DNA from: Paenibacillus sp. FSL H8-0332
GTDB lineage: Bacteria; Bacillota; Bacilli; Paenibacillales; Paenibacillaceae
Length of the DNA stretch: 64,000 nt
Assembly: GCF_037963835.1 (NCBI RefSeq)
Contig: NZ_CP150145.1
Coordinates: 1,054,001 to 1,118,000 of the forward strand
Reading direction: 5' to 3'
A model generated the notes under the pieces. That model did not search any database. It worked only from the letters and a program-made list of their open reading frames with translations, and was not told where the DNA came from. How positions within the stretch are numbered: position 1 is the first letter of the stretch; every line of letters begins with the position of its first letter. The translations under genes and the position numbers were made by a program. Shown here piece after piece: positions 1-8,326 of the stretch.

Positions 1-2
1 GT

Positions 3-761
3 ATGGCCGCAGCTATGAATGGTATTGCACTGCACAGCGGTCTTAAGGTATTCGGCGGTACGTTCTTCGTCTTCACAGATTACCTGCGTCCGGCTGTCCG
101 TCTGGCTTCCATCATGAAGCTGCCGGTAACTTATGTGCTTACTCATGACAGTATCGCTGTCGGTGAAGACGGTCCTACCCATGAGCCGATTGAGCAGCTT
201 GCTTCCCTGCGTATCATTCCGGGGCTGACGGTCATTCGTCCGGCTGACGCCAACGAGACCTCTGCAGCTTGGGCATACGCTATGGAGAATACAGCCAATC
301 CGGTAGCACTGGTACTGACCCGTCAGAACCTGCCGATCCTGGCTGGAACCGTAGACGGTGTGCGCGATAACATCAAACGCGGCGGTTATGTGGTCTCTGA
401 TTCCAAGAACGGTACTCCGCAGGCACAGATCATTGCTACAGGCTCTGAAGTACAGCTGGCGGTTAAGGCTCAGGCTGCGCTCTCCGAAGAAGGCATTGAT
501 GTTCGTGTCATCAGCTTGCCGAGCTGGGATCTGTTCGAGAAGCAGGATAAAGCATACCGCGATTCCGTTATCCTGCCTGAAGTGAAAGCCCGTCTGGCTA
601 TCGAAATGGCGCAAACCTTCGGCTGGGAACGTTATACAGGCGACCAGGGCGACATTCTGGGAATCACTACCTTTGGCGCTTCCGCCCCTGGCGACACCGT
701 AATCAGAGAATATGGCTTCACTGTAGAAAATGTAGTCAGCCGCGTAAAAGCGCTGCTATAA
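3..761 (+). CDS. tkt: Transketolase, C-terminal part (gene begins before the window)
   Basis: This is the last 252 residues of transketolase, the thiamine-diphosphate enzyme of the non-oxidative pentose phosphate pathway that moves two-carbon units between sugar phosphates in the cytoplasm. The visible part holds the end of the pyrimidine-binding domain, with the family block around residues 49-65 (THDSIAVGEDGPTHEP), followed by the C-terminal transketolase domain (about residues 130-252) with an ATGSEVQLA stretch. The first in-frame ATG at position 3 is internal; a full protein would be about 670 residues, so roughly 420 residues lie upstream of the window. It is followed after 35 bp by ppnP on the same strand, so the two may be cotranscribed up to the terminator near 1150. 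Confidence 0.93.
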   Translation: MAAAMNGIALHSGLKVFGGTFFVFTDYLRPAVRLASIMKLPVTYVLTHDSIAVGEDGPTHEPIEQLASLRIIPGLTVIRPADANETSAAWAYAMENTANPVALVLTRQNLPILAGTVDGVRDNIKRGGYVVSDSKNGTPQAQIIATGSEVQLAVKAQAALSEEGIDVRVISLPSWDLFEKQDKAYRDSVILPEVKARLAIEMAQTFGWERYTGDQGDILGITTFGASAPGDTVIREYGFTVENVVSRVKALL

Positions 762-796
762 TAGACGGATCTAAGAACAAAGGGGAGAATAAGCAT

Positions 797-1114
797 ATGA
801 GTCAGTTCACCAACGCGACAATTCAAAAAGCAGCCAATATTTATTACGACGGAAAAGTGACCAGCCGTACAGTTACACTGGAAGACGGCACTAAGGTGAC
901 ACTCGGCATTATGCTGCCTGGCGTATACGAATTCGGCACAGATGGCCCTGAGACGATGGAGATTCTCTCCGGCAATCTGAAGGTGCTGCTTCCCGGCACT
1001 GAGGTGTGGAAGGACATTGACGGAGCGGAGACCTTCCATGTTCCCGGCAACTCCAAATTTGCCCTGGAAGTATTCGCATTAACTGATTATTGCTGTTCTT
1101 ACCCGATTGTGTAA
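797..1114 (+). CDS. ppnP: Pyrimidine/purine nucleoside phosphorylase PpnP (DUF1255, cupin)
   Basis: A 105-residue single-domain cupin of the PpnP/YaiE family. Known members phosphorolyse several nucleosides to the base and ribose 1-phosphate. The length is typical, and the family blocks TVTLEDGTKVTLGIMLPG (about residues 25-42) and PGNSKFALEV near the C-terminus are present. A purine-rich AAAGGGGAG site lies before the ATG. It sits directly behind transketolase, which is metabolically sensible because ribose phosphate feeds the pentose pathway; that link is inference. An intrinsic terminator follows 20 bp after the stop codon. Confidence 0.88.
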   Translation: MSQFTNATIQKAANIYYDGKVTSRTVTLEDGTKVTLGIMLPGVYEFGTDGPETMEILSGNLKVLLPGTEVWKDIDGAETFHVPGNSKFALEVFALTDYCCSYPIV

Positions 1115-1134
1115 TTCAAAGCATAGTAACGAAG

Positions 1135-1172
1135 AAAGATCCCGGCAGCTCTAGTTGCCGGGATCTTTTTTT
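1135..1172 (+). terminator. Intrinsic terminator after ppnP
   Basis: A 9-bp perfect stem, GATCCCGGC (1138-1146) paired with GCCGGGATC (1157-1165), is followed by seven T residues. It closes the tkt-ppnP transcript. Confidence 0.9.
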
Positions 1173-1174
1173 AA

Positions 1175-1265
1175 AAGATAAGAATTTATATGCTTCGCGC
1201 TATAATTATCCTTCTATTTCTCGCTGAAACGGTACCGTCCCTTAAAAGGACGGCAATGCCGTTTC
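1175..1265. repeat. Intergenic double-hairpin repeat (long copy)
   Basis: An AT-rich imperfect hairpin (GATAAGAATTTATA, then TATAATTATC) is followed by CCTTCTATTTCTC and a second nested hairpin. In the second, AAACGG (1227-1232) pairs with CCGTTT (1259-1264) and encloses CCGTCC/GGACGG (1235-1240, 1248-1253). The first half recurs at 52620-52665 and, more weakly, near 47187-47210. The rest of this 220-bp spacer up to the peptidase gene shows no ORF. Confidence 0.65.
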
Positions 1266-1397
1266 CACAATTCGACAAAAGATAAATAAAACTTATCTAT
1301 TATTGACGAAATATGCACATTCTCATATACTTCCATTATTCGAGAGATTCACTCTCTCAGCTAGCCATGCTAGTAAATAGATATAGGAGTTGGGGAT

Positions 1398-2915
1398 GTG
1401 AGAAGGTCAGGCTTGCGTAAGGAAATACATACGGTTATTTGGTTTTCGCTCAGTTTCATGTTGCTAGCATCGTTATTCGTAACAGCAGGACGGGTACATG
1501 CAGCGGCAAATATTGTGAACCCCAATCAGGTCTATTCTTACACTATTATGCAGAGGGATATTGAAAGATTAGCGGCGGAGTACCCCGATCTGGTATCTAT
1601 GGAATCTCTGGGGAAGAGTCCGTATGGCCGGCAGCTGTGGGCGGTGAAGCTGGGGAGAGGAGAGTCCGTGCTGTTTCTTAACGGCTCTCATCATGCCAGA
1701 GAATGGATGACAAGCTCATTATTGATGAAATTGATCGACACTTACGCCCAGGCTTATGATACTAATGTGAGAATAGGCAACTATAACGTCCGTGACTTAC
1801 TGGATGAAGTTAGCATTTGGGTCGTTCCGATGGTGAATCCGGATGGAGTTACCTTGTCTCAGCAAGGTACAGCAGGCTTACCGGCTGATCTGGCCCAGAT
1901 GCTGCGTAAGTATAACAAGAACAGCACTAATTTTACCCGCTGGAAAGCCAATATGCAGGGCATTGACCTTAACCGCCAGTATCCGGCGAACTGGAATACG
2001 ATTAGGGATGCGGTTTCATTTCCTTCGTATCAGAATTATAAGGGAAATAGGCCGGGGCAGGCTCCAGAAGTGCAGCTGATGATGAATTTTACAGAACAGA
2101 TTGATCCGGAAGTTACGATTTCCTACCATAGCTCCGGTGAAATCATATTCTGGAACTTCAAGACGCTCAGCAGCAATCTGAACCGCGACAAAACGATGGC
2201 CCGGGCGCTTGGCAATCTTACTGGTTATTCTCTGGTAGCTCCGGAGAAGAACCCTTCTGGCGGCGGGTATAAGGATTGGTTCATTCAAGAGTATGGCCGT
2301 CCCGGCTTCACGATTGAAATTGCAGATTATGCTGGGGAGAGCAGTGTACCCTTAAGACAATTCAGTACGATCTGGTCTGAAAATAAGGAGGTTGGCCTGT
2401 ACTCTGCGAAGCAGACCTATTCCTTATGGCTGAATAAACAGAAGGTTCAGTATCTTCAGCAGTCCATGAGGCTGCTGGCGGGAACGGAGCTATACCCTAA
2501 ACTGGGGGCTGCAGCCGGTGGGATCAGTCTGCAGCCGCAAACACTTCAGGTTATCGCAGAGAAGGGGGATTGGATTCAGGTTCAAGCCGCAGAGGGACTG
2601 GGATGGATTCATCCATCACCGGGAAAGCTGGCCGCCATCGAGGAGATCACGGCAAATGCCGTATTAAACGTACGTACACCTGTTTATAAATATCCGGATG
2701 CTTACGCCCCTAAAGTGACTTATCTCGATCCGCAGACCGTCCAGGTATCTGGAAGATGGGGTACCTGGCTGCTGGCCTCGACTCCGGGCGGAAACTGGTG
2801 GATTGACGGTCGGAAGGTGGAGCTCAACTGGCCTAAAGAGGAAACCGTCCAGGAGCCGGCAGAGGATGTTGAGGTACCAGTGGAAGTACAGAATGAGCCT
2901 GCAATTACTCCGTAA
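1398..2915 (+). CDS. Secreted zinc carboxypeptidase, peptidase family M14, with C-terminal SH3-like repeats
   Basis: A 505-residue exported metallopeptidase. The N-terminus is a signal peptide (basic start, hydrophobic residues 12-32, cleavage near VHAAA). The M14 domain follows, with the zinc motif HHAREW (H and E ligands, about residues 98-103), a third-ligand region SYHSS, and the catalytic glutamate in FTIEIADY. Residues from about 360 contain two SH3-like segments (GDWIQVQAAEGLGWIH and GTWLLASTPGGNWWIDG), likely for cell-wall attachment. The GTG at 1398 is preferred because AGGAG at 1385-1389 lies eight bases upstream. Members cut C-terminal residues from peptides, and some act on gamma-D-Glu-mDAP peptidoglycan stems; which applies here cannot be decided. 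The gene is monocistronic, with its own terminator. Confidence 0.88.
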   Translation: MRRSGLRKEIHTVIWFSLSFMLLASLFVTAGRVHAAANIVNPNQVYSYTIMQRDIERLAAEYPDLVSMESLGKSPYGRQLWAVKLGRGESVLFLNGSHHAREWMTSSLLMKLIDTYAQAYDTNVRIGNYNVRDLLDEVSIWVVPMVNPDGVTLSQQGTAGLPADLAQMLRKYNKNSTNFTRWKANMQGIDLNRQYPANWNTIRDAVSFPSYQNYKGNRPGQAPEVQLMMNFTEQIDPEVTISYHSSGEIIFWNFKTLSSNLNRDKTMARALGNLTGYSLVAPEKNPSGGGYKDWFIQEYGRPGFTIEIADYAGESSVPLRQFSTIWSENKEVGLYSAKQTYSLWLNKQKVQYLQQSMRLLAGTELYPKLGAAAGGISLQPQTLQVIAEKGDWIQVQAAEGLGWIHPSPGKLAAIEEITANAVLNVRTPVYKYPDAYAPKVTYLDPQTVQVSGRWGTWLLASTPGGNWWIDGRKVELNWPKEETVQEPAEDVEVPVEVQNEPAITP

Positions 2916-2948
2916 ATTGAGGTCAAAATAGATTGCTGAATCTACGGG

Positions 2949-2976
2949 AGCTCCGCTATTTAGCGGGGCTTTTTCG
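2949..2976 (+). terminator. Intrinsic terminator after the M14 peptidase
   Basis: A short GC-rich stem, AGCTCCGCT then AGCGGGGCT, with an ATTT loop and a run of five T residues. Confidence 0.8.
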
Positions 2977-3080
2977 TATTTACTGATAATTTTATTGTGA
3001 ATAATAACCATATATTATGATATTCGCTACCGTATACAGGAACAAATGTTTGTGTTAATTATGAGTAGAGGAGTGTGTTA

Positions 3081-3395
3081 ATGCTGTATTCCGATAACAA
3101 CATAACCTTTAATTTTGAGGAAGCCGGAGCAGGCAAGCCGATCCTGATCCTTCACGGTAACGGCCCAGATCACCGGATGATGAGGGCTTGTATGGAGCCC
3201 TTATTCTCCGGACAGAAGGATTATAGACGAATCTACATTGATCTTCCCGGAATGGGATTGTCGCCTGCCGCAGAATGGCTTGCTAGGATGGGTAGCCGCA
3301 ATTAAGATTCCTCCGGCGGGTAGCCACTTCACCGTCTGTCAGGCAGCACTATGTGTAATTCAGCAACGAAAAGGCGCAGCCTGTAATGAATATTG
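3081..3395 (+). pseudogene. Remnant of an alpha/beta hydrolase gene
   Basis: The ATG at 3081 has AGAGGAG seven bases upstream and opens the N-terminal beta strands and oxyanion loop of an alpha/beta hydrolase (ILILHGNGPDHRMM, then YIDLPGMGLSP). The frame ends after about 74 codons at 3305, where such proteins normally exceed 240 residues. In the next stretch another frame reads PAGSHFTVCQAALCVIQQRK, which resembles the usual C-terminal tail (FAVLDxAGHxxQIEQ). This suggests loss of the middle of the gene plus a frameshift. The nucleophile elbow (GxSxG) and catalytic Asp are absent, so the product should be inactive. The tail alignment is inference. Confidence 0.6.
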
Positions 3396-3430
3396 AAACT
3401 CATGGAGTAACCAAAGTTGAAGAAATAGGT

Positions 3431-3478
3431 AAAAAAGACGGCATCCATTCGGAGGAACCGAATAGCGTCGTCTTTTTT
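3431..3478. terminator. Intrinsic terminator between the hydrolase remnant and the ABC exporter operon
   Basis: AAAAAAGACG and CGTCTTTTTT flank an inner stem of ATTCGG and CCGAAT. A-run and T-run on the two sides make it usable in both directions, so it could end the plus-strand hydrolase remnant and the minus-strand ABC operon. Confidence 0.8.
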
Positions 3479-3556
3479 ATGCGTTTTTTACTTTGTCTAT
3501 GAAAGGTTAGTTTTTCAGTGGCCTCGGATAACCTTGGGGTGCCTTTTTTTGTTTTG

Positions 3557-4348
3557 TCAGCTCCCCGTGCTTTTGTAATGCCTCACGCCTATGCGCCATA
3601 CCAGCAGAGACACTCCGAGGAAGGCAGCTCCAGAGGGAAGCGAGAGGAAGCCCAGCCAGCGGGGATAATCCCAGCCGCAGACGGTGGCCGCCGGATAGAA
3701 GCTGATGAACAGCATTGGGAGCACAAAGCTGAACACGGATTTTAGCATTCGCGGCAAATAGGGCTCTGGGCAGCGGGTAATCTGGTAGCTGGCGTTGGTC
3801 AGCAGAAAGATCCAGTCCAGCCCTTTGATAGTGAAAAAAGCAAGACCTGAGGTTAGCACGAACACTCCGCAGTACATCAGACAGCCTCCGGCCAGCGCCA
3901 TCGCCAGAATGCCGAGTCTGCCGGGCGTCAAGGGAACGTCGAGCTGCCCCAGCGCCCAGCCCGCAGCACAGATCCCTGTAAACGGCCGGACCAGCCGGTG
4001 CAGATGGAATCTGGAAGCGGCGACCTGCACGAACAGGGACCGCGGGCGGAGCAGCAGCCGGTCGAAATCGCCGGAGCGCAGCAGATGCCACGGGAAATAA
4101 TCAAACCCGCGGCATACGCTCTCGGCAAGTCCGAAGGAAGCCACCGCCAGCGAGTAAACCAGAATGATATGGGCGACGGTCCATTCGCCGATATTACCAA
4201 AGCGGGAGAACAGCAGGACGGTGGCTATGGGATCGGAGATCACCACAGTAAGCACCTGAATCAGCATCAGCCACCAGCCCTTATATTCCATGCCGGACAG
4301 CAGATGCATCCGCAAGTATTTGCAATAAATTTTACCTTCAGCAAGCAT
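3557..4348 (-). CDS. ABC-2 family exporter permease (DUF990/COG3694-like)
   Basis: A 263-residue integral membrane protein with about six hydrophobic segments, the third gene of an ABC-2 exporter operon. The family feature FDYFPWHLLRSGDFDRLLLRP (residues about 82-102) is present. It should pair with the permease encoded immediately upstream (9-bp gap) and the ATPase at 5208 to form one heteromeric exporter. The substrate is unknown; relatives are annotated as daunorubicin-type or simply ABC-2 transporters. The start is supported by GGAGGGTGAGAG six bases before the ATG. Confidence 0.85.
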   Translation of the reverse strand: MLAEGKIYCKYLRMHLLSGMEYKGWWLMLIQVLTVVISDPIATVLLFSRFGNIGEWTVAHIILVYSLAVASFGLAESVCRGFDYFPWHLLRSGDFDRLLLRPRSLFVQVAASRFHLHRLVRPFTGICAAGWALGQLDVPLTPGRLGILAMALAGGCLMYCGVFVLTSGLAFFTIKGLDWIFLLTNASYQITRCPEPYLPRMLKSVFSFVLPMLFISFYPAATVCGWDYPRWLGFLSLPSGAAFLGVSLLVWRIGVRHYKSTGS

Positions 4349-4357
4349 ACGTTACTC

Positions 4358-5188
4358 TCACCCTCCCTGGACGATAATGCTGTGCAATCTGCGTTTCATG
4401 ATCATCCGGCCCGCCGAGATAAAGATAAGGCTCCAGAGGAGCTGTAAGCCGATGCCGGGCAATGCGGCGGCAGGAGCCACGCTACCTATATATAGCTGCA
4501 GAGGGATATCTGCGAACCCTCCAAACGGCTGCAGGTACAGGAAGGTCTGCATGAAATCAGGCCAGAGCCGCAGGGGGAGGTAGGTGCCGGACAATATGCC
4601 GCTTAGCAGTAGAAGCATATAGGTCGGTCCGTCCCCCCAAGTGATATTCAGCCGGATCGCAGTCACAAGCATAGCGAAGGCCGAGCACAGCACAAACGCC
4701 ATAACCGCCGACAGAAGGAAATAGAATAGTGCAGGCAATGAGGCGGGGCCCCCTAGGGCATATCCGGCAGGCATCAGGAGCCCGGCGAGTACGGTGGCCA
4801 GCCCCCTGATCCAACTGGTGCCGAGCTTGCCGGCCGAGCTTTTGACAAACCAGTGGGTGTACAGGTTCATGGGCCGGCACAGCTCGATACCGACGTCACC
4901 GTTGTTGATTTTGCCCATGATTTCGCTGTCGATGTTCATACTCTGGAGTACAAACAGCCCCTGAGCCAGCCAGACATAGGATATGGCCTGAGAGAGGCTG
5001 AGTCCGTTATTATTCCAGGAGCTATTCTCGCTGTATGTATAGAACACGGTGAACAGCACACATTCTATAAGCGCCCAAAACACACCGACCATCGTGCCAG
5101 ATATGGCGGACACCCGGTACTGGAGCCCTTCTGCCATGCGGATTCGGAAGAGGGAGCTGCAGGCCCGCCATGTATTTCTAAAATTCAT
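4358..5188 (-). CDS. ABC-2 family exporter permease (COG4587-like)
   Basis: A 276-residue membrane protein with about six transmembrane segments, the second gene of the exporter operon. Conserved family features include an N-terminal FRIRMAEGLQYRVSAI amphipathic start and the motif NGDVGIELCRPMNLYTHW near residues 96-113. The ATG has a perfect AGGAGG six bases upstream. It is 19 bp downstream of the ATPase gene and 9 bp upstream of the second permease gene, so the three genes are almost surely one transcription unit. Confidence 0.87.
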   Translation of the reverse strand: MNFRNTWRACSSLFRIRMAEGLQYRVSAISGTMVGVFWALIECVLFTVFYTYSENSSWNNNGLSLSQAISYVWLAQGLFVLQSMNIDSEIMGKINNGDVGIELCRPMNLYTHWFVKSSAGKLGTSWIRGLATVLAGLLMPAGYALGGPASLPALFYFLLSAVMAFVLCSAFAMLVTAIRLNITWGDGPTYMLLLLSGILSGTYLPLRLWPDFMQTFLYLQPFGGFADIPLQLYIGSVAPAAALPGIGLQLLWSLIFISAGRMIMKRRLHSIIVQGG

Positions 5189-5207
5189 TGTGCACCTCCT
5201 GATAGGC

Positions 5208-6023
5208 TTAACCCAAAGCTAAGTCATTGTACATAGCAGCAATCATCGCATCCGTGTTCACTTTCATGACGACCTCCGGCGCATATTTCTGCTGCAGACC
5301 TGAGAGTTGCCCGTCATAGAGTAGTTGGCCGTGCCCGATCACCATGACCCGCTCACATAAGGCCTCAATATCATCCATGTCGTGCGTGGTCAGCAGCATC
5401 GTAACCCCGTACTGGCGGTTCTCTGCCTTTAAAAAATTGCGCAGTGCCAGCTTTGATACCGCATCGAGTCCGATGGTTGGCTCATCCAGAAACAGAATTT
5501 TCGGCCGGTGCAGCAGCGCCGCCACCAGCTCACAACGCATCCGCTGTCCCAGCGATAGTTGTCTCACCGGCGTCCTTAATAGCGCTTCCACACCAAGGGT
5601 TGCTGTTAACTCCGAAAGTCTCAGCCTGTAGTCTCCGGGGGGAATCGCATAAATATCCTTCAGCACATCAAAGGAATCAGCCACAGGTACATCCCACCAT
5701 AACTGTGAGCGCTGGCCAAACACGACGCCGATCCGGGATACATGCTCTACGCGGTGCTTCCATGGAATCTTGCCCAAGATGGTGCATTCTCCGCTGTCAG
5801 GTGTCAGGATACCGCTCATTACCTTGACGGAGGTGGATTTGCCGGCGCCGTTCGGGCCAATGTAACCTACCAGTTCTCCCTCTTCAATATCAAAGCTGAT
5901 GCCGCCGAGCGCGTCCACCTGGGTAACATTCCGCATAAACGCTCCTCTCAGCAGTCCCCATTTTCCTTCGGGGCGTTTGTACACCTTGAAGCTTTTGCGG
6001 ATATCTCTCAGTCTGATTTGCAT
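5208..6023 (-). CDS. ABC exporter ATP-binding protein (COG4586-like)
   Basis: A 271-residue nucleotide-binding subunit that powers the two permeases encoded downstream. Visible motifs: Walker A GPNGAGKST (about residues 58-66), Q-loop in GQRSQLWWD, signature LSLGQRMR, Walker B ILFLDEPTIGLD and the switch histidine in TTHDMDD. The tryptophan-containing QLWWD block is typical of this exporter subclass. The open frame extends to 6053, but the ATG at 6023 is chosen because GAAGGAGG lies eight bases before it. It is the first gene of the minus-strand operon. Confidence 0.88.
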   Translation of the reverse strand: MQIRLRDIRKSFKVYKRPEGKWGLLRGAFMRNVTQVDALGGISFDIEEGELVGYIGPNGAGKSTSVKVMSGILTPDSGECTILGKIPWKHRVEHVSRIGVVFGQRSQLWWDVPVADSFDVLKDIYAIPPGDYRLRLSELTATLGVEALLRTPVRQLSLGQRMRCELVAALLHRPKILFLDEPTIGLDAVSKLALRNFLKAENRQYGVTMLLTTHDMDDIEALCERVMVIGHGQLLYDGQLSGLQQKYAPEVVMKVNTDAMIAAMYNDLALG

Positions 6024-6169
6024 ATCATTCGCCTCCTTCGCGCAGAAGATCATATCATCAGGGGAGGAGAGGGGGACAGCCGCGTCGGGCGCCGTCTTGA
6101 TCCTTGCTGCCAGGTTGGCAGGGGGAAAATCATCTATTTTCTTCGTTTTCCATAAAAATGCTTGTTATG

Positions 6170-6284
6170 TTGACATTTCTGTGCTATATTAATTTTATAG
6201 TTAACGCAGGAAAAACATATGTTTTTTTGTATACGTACTGTAAAATATACTTCTCGTACCGGTGATGAAATCACCGGTACTTTT
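6170..6284 (+). other. Orphan promoter-like element with hairpin; no gene recognised in this spacer
   Basis: A TTGACA box (6170-6175) is followed by AT-rich sequence with possible but imperfect -10 boxes (TTTTAT at 6193, TATAGT at 6196). About 60 bp further on is a perfect 11-bp inverted repeat, GTACCGGTGAT (6256-6266) and ATCACCGGTAC (6270-6280), followed by TTTT. A smaller palindrome (AAAAACATATGTTTTT) lies between. It could be a short RNA or an operator for the divergent ABC exporter operon. No convincing ORF is present. Confidence 0.35.
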
Positions 6285-6323
6285 GCGTTCTCACTCCTGA
6301 CAAGAAGGCCATGCTCGTATAGT

Positions 6324-6357
6324 AAAAGGGCGCAGCCGATACTGCCTGGCTGTGCCC
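6324..6357 (-). terminator. Intrinsic terminator for the minus-strand GNAT gene
   Basis: GGGCGCAGCC (6328-6337) pairs with GGCTGTGCCC (6348-6357). Read on the minus strand, the stem is followed by TTTT. Confidence 0.7.
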
Positions 6358-6379
6358 TGATTACGAGTTACATAAGCAG

Positions 6380-6481
6380 AATGTAGGCGAAAAACCGAAC
6401 ACAATAGGCTGGGAGTCGGCACATGGTCCAAATGTAGGCGAAAAACCGAACACAATAGGCTGGGCGTTGGCACATGGTCCA
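6380..6481. repeat. Two tandem 51-bp intergenic repeat units
   Basis: Two copies of a 51-bp unit (6380-6430, 6431-6481) beginning AATGTAGGCGAAAAACCGAA differ at only two positions (A/C and C/T in the GGG-GT-GGCACATGG part). A related pair, more diverged, is at 57693-57790. The array lies downstream of the minus-strand GNAT gene, just beyond its coding end. Confidence 0.85.
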
Positions 6482-6515
6482 TTAGCATGGTTCGCTCGGT
6501 AAAGTGATTCTGCTC

Positions 6516-7007
6516 TTAGCGGCCCGCTTCTGTCAGCGGACCTGTCCGCTCATATTCCCAGATGCTCTGGCTGCTCTCCGCATCATAGATCTCTCCGATA
6601 CGGATGAAGCCGTGCTTCTCATAGAAGTGATGATTCCGGACGGCCCACGAGGGAGTATCCAGCGTCCAGCGCTTGGCCGCAGGATACTGTACAAATAAGA
6701 AATGCAAAGCTTCATGCCCGAACCCTTGATTCTGATATAAGGGATCGATAAAAATCCGGCCCAGATGACATTCCTCTTCTGTGGACGACGGGAAGATTAT
6801 CATCCCGCCAACAATTCCACCGTCTTTCAGAAGCTTGTAGTAATGGCCCTGCTGCATCTGTTCCGCCTGCCAGGGCACAGAATCGTAACCGGGAGGCCCG
6901 TCCTCATCTTTATTTTGATAACGCCGGGCATCATCATCGAAGGTTCGTTTTTGAACGTTTGCCAAGGTTGCTGCATCTTGCGGTTGGGATAGCTCAAAGG
7001 ATACCAT
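6516..7007 (-). CDS. GNAT family N-acetyltransferase
   Basis: A 163-residue single-domain acetyltransferase predicted to use acetyl-CoA. The core is visible: a beta strand GGMIIFP, then HLGRIFIDPLYQNQGFGHEAL, where QNQGFG is the acetyl-CoA pyrophosphate loop (about residues 93-98), then the C-terminal NHHFYEKHGFIRIGE helix and strand. The substrate is unknown. The ATG at 7007 has GGAGGG upstream at suitable distance. It is a lone minus-strand gene with a terminator on its 3' side. Confidence 0.85.
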   Translation of the reverse strand: MVSFELSQPQDAATLANVQKRTFDDDARRYQNKDEDGPPGYDSVPWQAEQMQQGHYYKLLKDGGIVGGMIIFPSSTEEECHLGRIFIDPLYQNQGFGHEALHFLFVQYPAAKRWTLDTPSWAVRNHHFYEKHGFIRIGEIYDAESSQSIWEYERTGPLTEAGR

Positions 7008-7097
7008 TTCATGTCCCTCCCTGAGAATTATACTAGTGTGAAGACTTAACTAGATGATAAGCAAATGCTAAGAATGCTGCTGTTAGAATGGTTACAC

Positions 7098-7129
7098 ACA
7101 AAGGCACAGCCGATAAATCCGGCTGTGCC
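7098..7129 (-). terminator. Intrinsic terminator for the minus-strand dehydrogenase gene
   Basis: A 10-bp inverted repeat, GGCACAGCCG (7103-7112) and CGGCTGTGCC, gives on the minus strand a hairpin followed by TTTGTGT. Confidence 0.7.
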
Positions 7130-7158
7130 TGGGTAATCACGCAATCTAGTATAGCCTG

Positions 7159-8061
7159 CTATTCCGTATCCCCTGTGCCGCCGATCTTACGGCCGATCCA
7201 GTCTTCGTAGGATTTGACCACAGCGGACAGATCCTCATCGCCGTAGCCGTGGTTGAAGCCTGCCTGGAACATGCTCTTGGCTACGCCGAGCATAGGGGAA
7301 GGGACGCCGGTGGAATCACTGAGCGAGGACGCCAGCTTGAGATCCTTGAGCATCAGGGCAAGGGAGAACTGGTTGCTGAAGTCGCCCTCGATGATCTTCT
7401 GGCCCTTTAGCTCAGCCTGCTTGCTGCCTGCCGATCCGTTCTTCACCAGCTCCAGAAACTTATCTGCGGGTACCCCGGACTTCACCGCAATGGAGAAGCC
7501 CTCGGCGAGCGCGACATTGTGAATGCCTACCATGGCATTGTGAGCCAGCTTGGCTACAGCGCCGCTGCCGTTAGCGCCCATATGCAGCAGCAGGCGGCCC
7601 ATGGAGTCGAAGAGATCCCGGTGCTTCTCAATCACTTCGGCATGTCCGCCGACCATGAAGACCAGTGTGCCGTCGATAGCTGCCGGCTTGCTGCCGGTTA
7701 CAGGGGCATCAAGGAAGCTGCCGCCCCGTGCTTCAACTTCAGCGGCGATCTCCTTTGCAAGGCCGGGGGAGATGGTACTGGAATCAATCACAGTTGTTCC
7801 CGGCTGAAGGGTAGCGAGAATACCATCGTCACTGTAGAAGACATCACGGATCGAATCATCGTTGCTGATCATGGTGATAATAACATCCTTGCCTTCCGCT
7901 GCTGCCTGTGGTGTGGCGGCTGTTTTCGCGCCTTCCTGTTCCAGAGGTTTGCATTTCTCTGCTGTACGGTTGTACACCGTAACCTCAAAGCCGCTTCGCA
8001 GCAGGTTCGACGCCATAGGTGCTCCCATTGTTCCGAGTCCGATAAAGCCGATGTGCTTCAT
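7159..8061 (-). CDS. NAD(P)-dependent beta-hydroxyacid dehydrogenase (3-hydroxyisobutyrate dehydrogenase family)
   Basis: A 300-residue oxidoreductase. The N-terminal Rossmann fold begins with GFIGLGTMGAPMASNLL (GxGxxG). The family substrate motif follows as FLDAPVTGSKPAA (about residues 116-128), and the catalytic lysine region is GAVAKLAHNAMVG. The C-terminal helical domain ends near residue 290. The closest described groups are 3-hydroxyisobutyrate dehydrogenases and the glyoxylate/succinic-semialdehyde reductases; the exact substrate cannot be read from sequence. It is monocistronic on the minus strand, opposite the divergent pgi gene. Confidence 0.88.
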   Translation of the reverse strand: MKHIGFIGLGTMGAPMASNLLRSGFEVTVYNRTAEKCKPLEQEGAKTAATPQAAAEGKDVIITMISNDDSIRDVFYSDDGILATLQPGTTVIDSSTISPGLAKEIAAEVEARGGSFLDAPVTGSKPAAIDGTLVFMVGGHAEVIEKHRDLFDSMGRLLLHMGANGSGAVAKLAHNAMVGIHNVALAEGFSIAVKSGVPADKFLELVKNGSAGSKQAELKGQKIIEGDFSNQFSLALMLKDLKLASSLSDSTGVPSPMLGVAKSMFQAGFNHGYGDEDLSAVVKSYEDWIGRKIGGTGDTE

Positions 8062-8326
8062 ATCATTTCCACCTTTGCTCTCCTGAGATCATATTATAGA
8101 AACTAAGTTTGTCCTTCATTCTATCAGAAGGTTGAGGCATGTTCCACAGAACAGGTATCCTTGTCTGCTTAGTAACCGCTTTCAACAAATTTTCATAAAC
8201 AGGGCTCCAAAGCCGGGGGTATGCCTTAAGACCTTGCCAGTCAAGGCAAATTAAAGTATTCTAGATTATAATGTTGCAACACACGGATTCAAATCTAAAG
8301 AGATAAACAGGAGGCTACCATTACCG

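Noticed and set aside
6211..6376. 55-codon ORF starting at the ATG near 6219
   Set aside because: It runs through the hairpin at 6256-6280 and the GNAT terminator, with composition unlike nearby proteins.
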